Shown: in pieces, positions 60,437-64,000 of the stretch
Layout of the letters: the number at the start of each line of letters is the position of its first letter
Numbering within the stretch: position 1 is the first letter of the stretch
NCBI RefSeq assembly: GCF_900447045.1
Contig: NZ_UAWH01000005.1
Location: 372,001 to 436,000 of the forward strand
Source of the DNA: Clostridium paraputrificum
GTDB taxonomy: Bacteria; Bacillota; Clostridia; Clostridiales; Clostridiaceae
DNA: 64,000 nt
Direction of reading: 5' to 3'
The notes under the pieces: model-generated
Seen by the model: the letters and a program-made list of their open reading frames with translations, nothing else
What the model was told of the DNA's origin: nothing
Databases searched by the model: none
Translations under genes and position numbers: made by a program

Positions 60437-60772
60437 ATGCAAGATAAATCTCAATTATTAAAGGGTGTTTTAGAAGGATGTATATTGAAAATTGTAAAGC
60501 ATAAAAAGGAAACTTACGGATATGAAGTGGTAACAGAATTAAGGACCTTTGGTTTTGGTCAATGTACAGAAGGAACGGTTTATCCATTATTGACAAGATT
60601 AGAAAAAAGAAAAAGTTTAGCTTCACAAAAGAAGGAATCTCCACTTGGGCCTCAGAGGAAATATTATTCATTGACTGAAGAAGGAGAACAAGAACTTGAA
60701 GAGTTTACAAGAATCTGGGGTGAGTTTAAGGGGTTTGTTGATGGAATATTTAAGTATTATGAAGGGAAGTAG
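60437..60772 (+). CDS. PadR-family transcriptional regulator
   Basis: A 111-residue protein from the ATG at 60437 (site GGAGAAGGG); an upstream in-frame ATG lies inside the operator dyad and is not used. The winged HTH covers residues 8-90: LLKGVLEGCILKIVKHKKET, YGYEVVTEL, GTVYPLLTRLEKRKSL and GPQRKYYSLTEEGEQEL. A C-terminal helix mediates dimerisation. It is followed at once by a membrane protein gene, the normal partner type. Confidence 0.93.
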   Translation: MQDKSQLLKGVLEGCILKIVKHKKETYGYEVVTELRTFGFGQCTEGTVYPLLTRLEKRKSLASQKKESPLGPQRKYYSLTEEGEQELEEFTRIWGEFKGFVDGIFKYYEGK

Positions 60773-60777
60773 GATTG

Positions 60778-61494
60778 ATGAATAAGTTAGACAAACAAAT
60801 AAAAGTAAACTATAGCAATATGCTGAAGATAGACAAGAGATATCAGGATTTAGTTACAAATATAGTATGTTATTTAAGAGGTAAATTAAATAGTGTTGAT
60901 GCAGAAGAAGCAATTAATGATGTAAATGATATTTTATTAGGGGCTCAGTCTAGGGGAGAGGATCTAGAGGTATTAGTTGGAGATTATGAGGAGTTTTGCG
61001 ATAATATAATAGATGCGTATAGGGGAAGTGACAAGTGGTATTCTCTAAAATCATATTTCTATGACTTTGGAGGGATTTCCATATATATGCTAGTGTTCTT
61101 TATGGCATTAGATATTATTTCAAGCATACCTACTGTTAAACCACTAACTATATCTAATATTTTAAATATGAAATATACAATATCATTAGCACCGTTTATA
61201 TCCCTTATAATTGCACTTGTTTTTTCTATTGGTATAGTAAAATATATATGTACTCATCCAGGGGGAAATGAAAAGGGAAATAAGAAGGAAGCTATAATGT
61301 CTTTTATAATTATTTTTATTGTATTATCAGCTATGGTGGCATCAACTTTTTTCTTTAGAAAGATAGAGATATATACTTTTAGTAATATACCAGTAATAAT
61401 TATTATAGCCTTTTTAGTATGCATAGCTGTTATAGGAGCTAATGTTATTGAATTCATAAAGGCTAGAAGAATGGATAAGGTATCTAATAAATAA
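60778..61494 (+). CDS. PadR-associated membrane protein (DUF1048-like)
   Basis: A 238-residue protein. Residues 1-95 are helical and soluble (YQDLVTNIVCYLRGKLNSVD, AEEAINDVNDILLGAQSRGE), resembling the HAAS/DUF1048 modules found next to PadR genes. Four membrane segments follow (about 102-122, 142-163, 176-195 and 205-225). It begins five bases after the padR stop. Function unknown, probably envelope related. Confidence 0.75.
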   Translation: MNKLDKQIKVNYSNMLKIDKRYQDLVTNIVCYLRGKLNSVDAEEAINDVNDILLGAQSRGEDLEVLVGDYEEFCDNIIDAYRGSDKWYSLKSYFYDFGGISIYMLVFFMALDIISSIPTVKPLTISNILNMKYTISLAPFISLIIALVFSIGIVKYICTHPGGNEKGNKKEAIMSFIIIFIVLSAMVASTFFFRKIEIYTFSNIPVIIIIAFLVCIAVIGANVIEFIKARRMDKVSNK

Positions 61495-61528
61495 ATATAA
61501 AAATAAATAAATATATAAATATATAAAT

Positions 61529-61566
61529 ATAAGCTATAGAGTGGTGTTACCTATAGCTTATATTTA
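61529..61566 (+). terminator. Terminator of the PadR operon
   Basis: ATAAGCTATAG / CTATAGCTTAT (11 bp) followed by ATTTAATTTTT. Confidence 0.75.
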
Positions 61567-61654
61567 ATTTTTCTATCAAGATCAGATATATAATCTTCAT
61601 ATTATTCTACCTGTGTTACAGATAAATTCACAACTCTAATTATTAATTTTAAAA

Positions 61655-61711
61655 TAAAAAACGTACAGGTTAGTAAGCAGGACTTATGTTCCACTTAGCA
61701 AACTGTACGTT
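61655..61711 (-). terminator. Long-loop terminator of pyruvate kinase
   Basis: On the minus strand AACGTACAGTT pairs with AACCTGTACGTT (one bulge), followed by TTTTTA. The 29-nt loop has its own inner stem (TAAG-TGGA / TCC-CTTA), making the structure more elaborate than the other terminators here. Confidence 0.7.
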
Positions 61712-61785
61712 AAATATATAAACGTTATATCATTTATAAAAATTTCAATGTAAGAAAAAAATGGAATTTGGTAGTAATCTAATCT

Positions 61786-63204
61786 CTATAGCTTTTCTAT
61801 TTTTAACATATTTGTTCCGCCAGTTTGGGTTGTTGGCATTCCAGCAGCAACAATAATATCGTCTCCTGGATTAGCAAAGTCAACTTCAACGGCTTTGTTT
61901 TTAGCTTCGGTAAGAATTTCATCTGTTGTATTAAACATTTCACACTTAAGAGGTAAAACACCAAAGTTTAATGCAAGATTTCTTCTAACCTCTTCAAAAG
62001 GAGTAATAGCTATTATAGGACATTGAGGTCTATATTTTGATAAAAGTCTAGCAGTAGAACCACTTTTGGTAGCTGCGACTATTGTTTTAGCATTTAGTAC
62101 AAAGGATGTTCTACAGGCTGAGTAACTTATAGCATCTGCATAAGAAGATGTTGTAGGATCAATATTTCTATTAAGCAAATGGTCATACTCTAGGTTTTCT
62201 TCGGCTTCAATAGCTATTCTAGACATTGTTTCGGCAGCTTCAACTGGGAAGCTACCAGAAGCACTTTCTCCAGATAGCATTATGGCATCTGTACCATCAA
62301 ATATTGCATTGCATATATCAGATGCTTCAGCTCTTGTTGGAAGAGAGTTTCTTATCATAGAATCTAACATTTGAGTAGCTGTAATAACTATCTTACCTGC
62401 AGTATTACACTTTTTTATTATTTTCTTTTGAATTATTGGCACTCTTTCTATAGGTATCTCTACTCCCATATCACCTCTAGCAACCATAACTCCATCAGTT
62501 ACTTCAATTATTGAATCTATATTATCTACACCTTCTTGGCTTTCAATCTTAGCAATAATTTTAATGTTTTCACCATTATTTTCTTTAAGAACTTTTCTAA
62601 CTTCTAATATATCACTTGCTTTTCTAATAAATGACGCAGCGATGAAATCTACACCCATCTTACATCCAAATATAATATCATCTATATCTTTTTCTGTAAT
62701 AGAAGGAAGTTGTATTTTTACATTAGGGACATTTACTCCCTTATGATTTTTAATCATACCTCCCACTAAAACTTTACACTTAATTTCTTTTCCAATTACA
62801 TCTGTTATTTCGAACTTTAATAATCCATCATCTACTAATATACTACCTCCAACCTTAACGTCTTTATATAAAGTTTCATAAGAGATAGAGCAGCGCTTAT
62901 CATCTCCTAGAAGTTCTTCTCCACATACAAATGAGAACTCTTGACCATTTTTTAATTCAATACCATCATTTACAAAATTATGAGTTCTAATTTTAGGACC
63001 CTTAATATCAAGAATTATTGCAGTTGAGGAGTTCATTTCCTCCCTTAATTTTTTTATAAGATTAATTTTTTCTTTATGGGTTTCATGAGTACCATGAGAA
63101 AAGTTTAGTCTTGCAGCACTCATACCAATTTTAATAAATTTTCTTAAAGTTTCTTCATTGTCGCTAGCAGGCCCGATAGTAAAAATCATTTTAGTTTTTT
63201 GCAT
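61786..63204 (-). CDS. pyk: Pyruvate kinase
   Basis: A 472-residue protein. N-terminal KTKMIFTIGPASDNEETLRK with MSAARLNFSHGTHE (substrate and K+ site), B domain at about 70-170 (VDDGLLKFEI), the active-site Lys in IIAKIESQEGVDNI, MVARGDMGVEI, TATQMLDSMI and GTDAIMLSGESASG. The C-terminal allosteric domain (about 350-472) is present, but there is no extra PEP-utiliser domain as in bacilli. It makes ATP and pyruvate in the last step of glycolysis. AGGAGGAA before the ATG. Confidence 0.97.
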   Translation of the reverse strand: MQKTKMIFTIGPASDNEETLRKFIKIGMSAARLNFSHGTHETHKEKINLIKKLREEMNSSTAIILDIKGPKIRTHNFVNDGIELKNGQEFSFVCGEELLGDDKRCSISYETLYKDVKVGGSILVDDGLLKFEITDVIGKEIKCKVLVGGMIKNHKGVNVPNVKIQLPSITEKDIDDIIFGCKMGVDFIAASFIRKASDILEVRKVLKENNGENIKIIAKIESQEGVDNIDSIIEVTDGVMVARGDMGVEIPIERVPIIQKKIIKKCNTAGKIVITATQMLDSMIRNSLPTRAEASDICNAIFDGTDAIMLSGESASGSFPVEAAETMSRIAIEAEENLEYDHLLNRNIDPTTSSYADAISYSACRTSFVLNAKTIVAATKSGSTARLLSKYRPQCPIIAITPFEEVRRNLALNFGVLPLKCEMFNTTDEILTEAKNKAVEVDFANPGDDIIVAAGMPTTQTGGTNMLKIEKL

Positions 63205-63381
63205 TTGAGATTCCTCCTAAAAAATAATGTTTTTTGTCAAAATTATTATGTGCAAACATTAAAAAAGTAAGTAATGTTTATTTATTTTGCACATAATTAA
63301 AATAAGAAAATAATTTTATGATATACTGTAGATGTTTATAGTATAATTTTAACATATTATATCTGAAAAGGAGTCAAAATA

Positions 63382-64000
63382 ATGGAAATTTTACAAAACT
63401 TACAACCTTATGAAGTATTTAAATATTTTGAAGAGATATCTAATATCCCAAGAGGATCAGGTAATGAAAAAGCTATAAGTGATTACTTAGTTAACTTTGG
63501 TAAGAATCTTGGATTAGAAACAATTCAAGATAAAGCCTTAAATGTAATAATTAAAAAACCTGCAACTAAGGGATATGAAAATGCACCTACAGTTATAATC
63601 CAAGGTCATATGGATATGGTGTGCGAAAAGAATAAGGATACAGAACATGATTTTACTAAGGATCCTATAAAGCTAGTTGTTAAGGGTGATGAAATATATG
63701 CAGATGGAACTACTTTAGGGGCAGATAATGGTATTGCAGTAGCTTATGCTCTGGCAGTTCTTGCAGATAATTCAATAGAACATCCAGCTATAGAAGTTCT
63801 TTTAACTACAGATGAAGAAACAGGTATGACTGGTGCTATGAACATAAATAAAGATGACATACAAGGAAAAATTCTTCTTAATATTGATAGTGAAGAAGAA
63901 GGGTATTTACTAGTAAGTTGTGCTGGTGGAATAAGAACTAAATCTTCTTTAGATATCACTTGGGAAACTTTAAATGATGAAAAGATATTTGAAATATCAG
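63382..64000 (+). CDS. pepD: Aminoacyl-histidine dipeptidase (PepD, M20), 3' end cut by window edge
   Basis: 206 residues are visible from the ATG at 63382 (AAAAGGAG site). Start pattern LQPYEVFKYFEEISNIPRGS is that of PepD. Metal motifs: IIQGHMDMVCEK (His, then Asp), TLGADNGIAVAYAL (bridging Asp), TDEETGMTGA (catalytic Glu pair) and NIDSEEEG (Asp). The enzyme cleaves Xaa-His and related dipeptides in the cytoplasm. The second half lies beyond the window. Confidence 0.92.
   Translation, partial: MEILQNLQPYEVFKYFEEISNIPRGSGNEKAISDYLVNFGKNLGLETIQDKALNVIIKKPATKGYENAPTVIIQGHMDMVCEKNKDTEHDFTKDPIKLVVKGDEIYADGTTLGADNGIAVAYALAVLADNSIEHPAIEVLLTTDEETGMTGAMNINKDDIQGKILLNIDSEEEGYLLVSCAGGIRTKSSLDITWETLNDEKIFEIS

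Overview
The window is AT-rich, densely coded DNA from an anaerobic, spore-forming Firmicute, most likely Clostridium sensu stricto. The evidence is the very low GC, strong GGAGG ribosome sites, TTG/GTG starts, an alpha/beta-type small acid-soluble spore protein, PTS-based sugar use, a GHKL/Agr signalling block and many U-tailed terminators. The species cannot be fixed from the sequence alone. Nearly all genes look chromosomal housekeeping or lineage-typical. The only mobile element recognised is one decayed IS3-family insertion.

Layout. 0-6 kb: end of a GNAT acetyltransferase, a secreted polysaccharide deacetylase, the broken IS3 element, a MATE exporter with a structured leader, and an unassigned HTH protein. 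6-10.4 kb: a four-gene phosphorelay (REC-HD-GYP, hybrid kinase, Hpt, REC). 10.4-19.3 kb: a LevR-type sigma-54 activator with a sigma-54 promoter driving a cellobiose-type PTS (IIB, IIC, IIA) plus GH3 and GH1 glycosidases. 19.3-23 kb: AgrB, a small AgrD-like peptide gene and two tandem AgrC-like kinases. 23-27 kb: two ECF sigma/anti-sigma operons with near-identical ECF-type promoters; the second sigma gene carries a frameshift. 27-34.3 kb: peptidases, an M50-type membrane protease, a His/Cys-rich mini-protein, and a GntR/GH1 phospho-glucosidase pair. 34.3-47 kb: small membrane proteins, transcription factor/membrane protein pairs, an M29 aminopeptidase, an oxidoreductase, a nitronate monooxygenase/FabK-like flavoprotein, tRNA-Trp, a GH25-LysM hydrolase and a SASP. 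47-64 kb: an SbcD/SbcC-like (YhaO/YhaN) pair behind a LexA-like box, a zinc-binding lipoprotein, a membrane MutS-like ATPase, a CBS protein, the CsoR-CopA-CopZ copper operon, PspA, an S1-domain protein, a PadR pair, pyruvate kinase and the start of a PepD-type dipeptidase.

The most unusual signal is not a gene. A roughly 95-nt element with a long hairpin occurs five times (about 471, 23093, 36163, 51281 and 60225), always in the same orientation. Four copies keep the stem through compensatory changes, and each copy lies shortly upstream of a plus-strand gene. It looks like a structured RNA or a hairpin-type mobile repeat and does not match any family I can name. Other points worth checking are the cysteine-free AgrD core (possible lactone signal), the twin ECF promoters, the LexA-like box before the nuclease pair, and the 33-nt perfect operator-like dyad at the padR start site.
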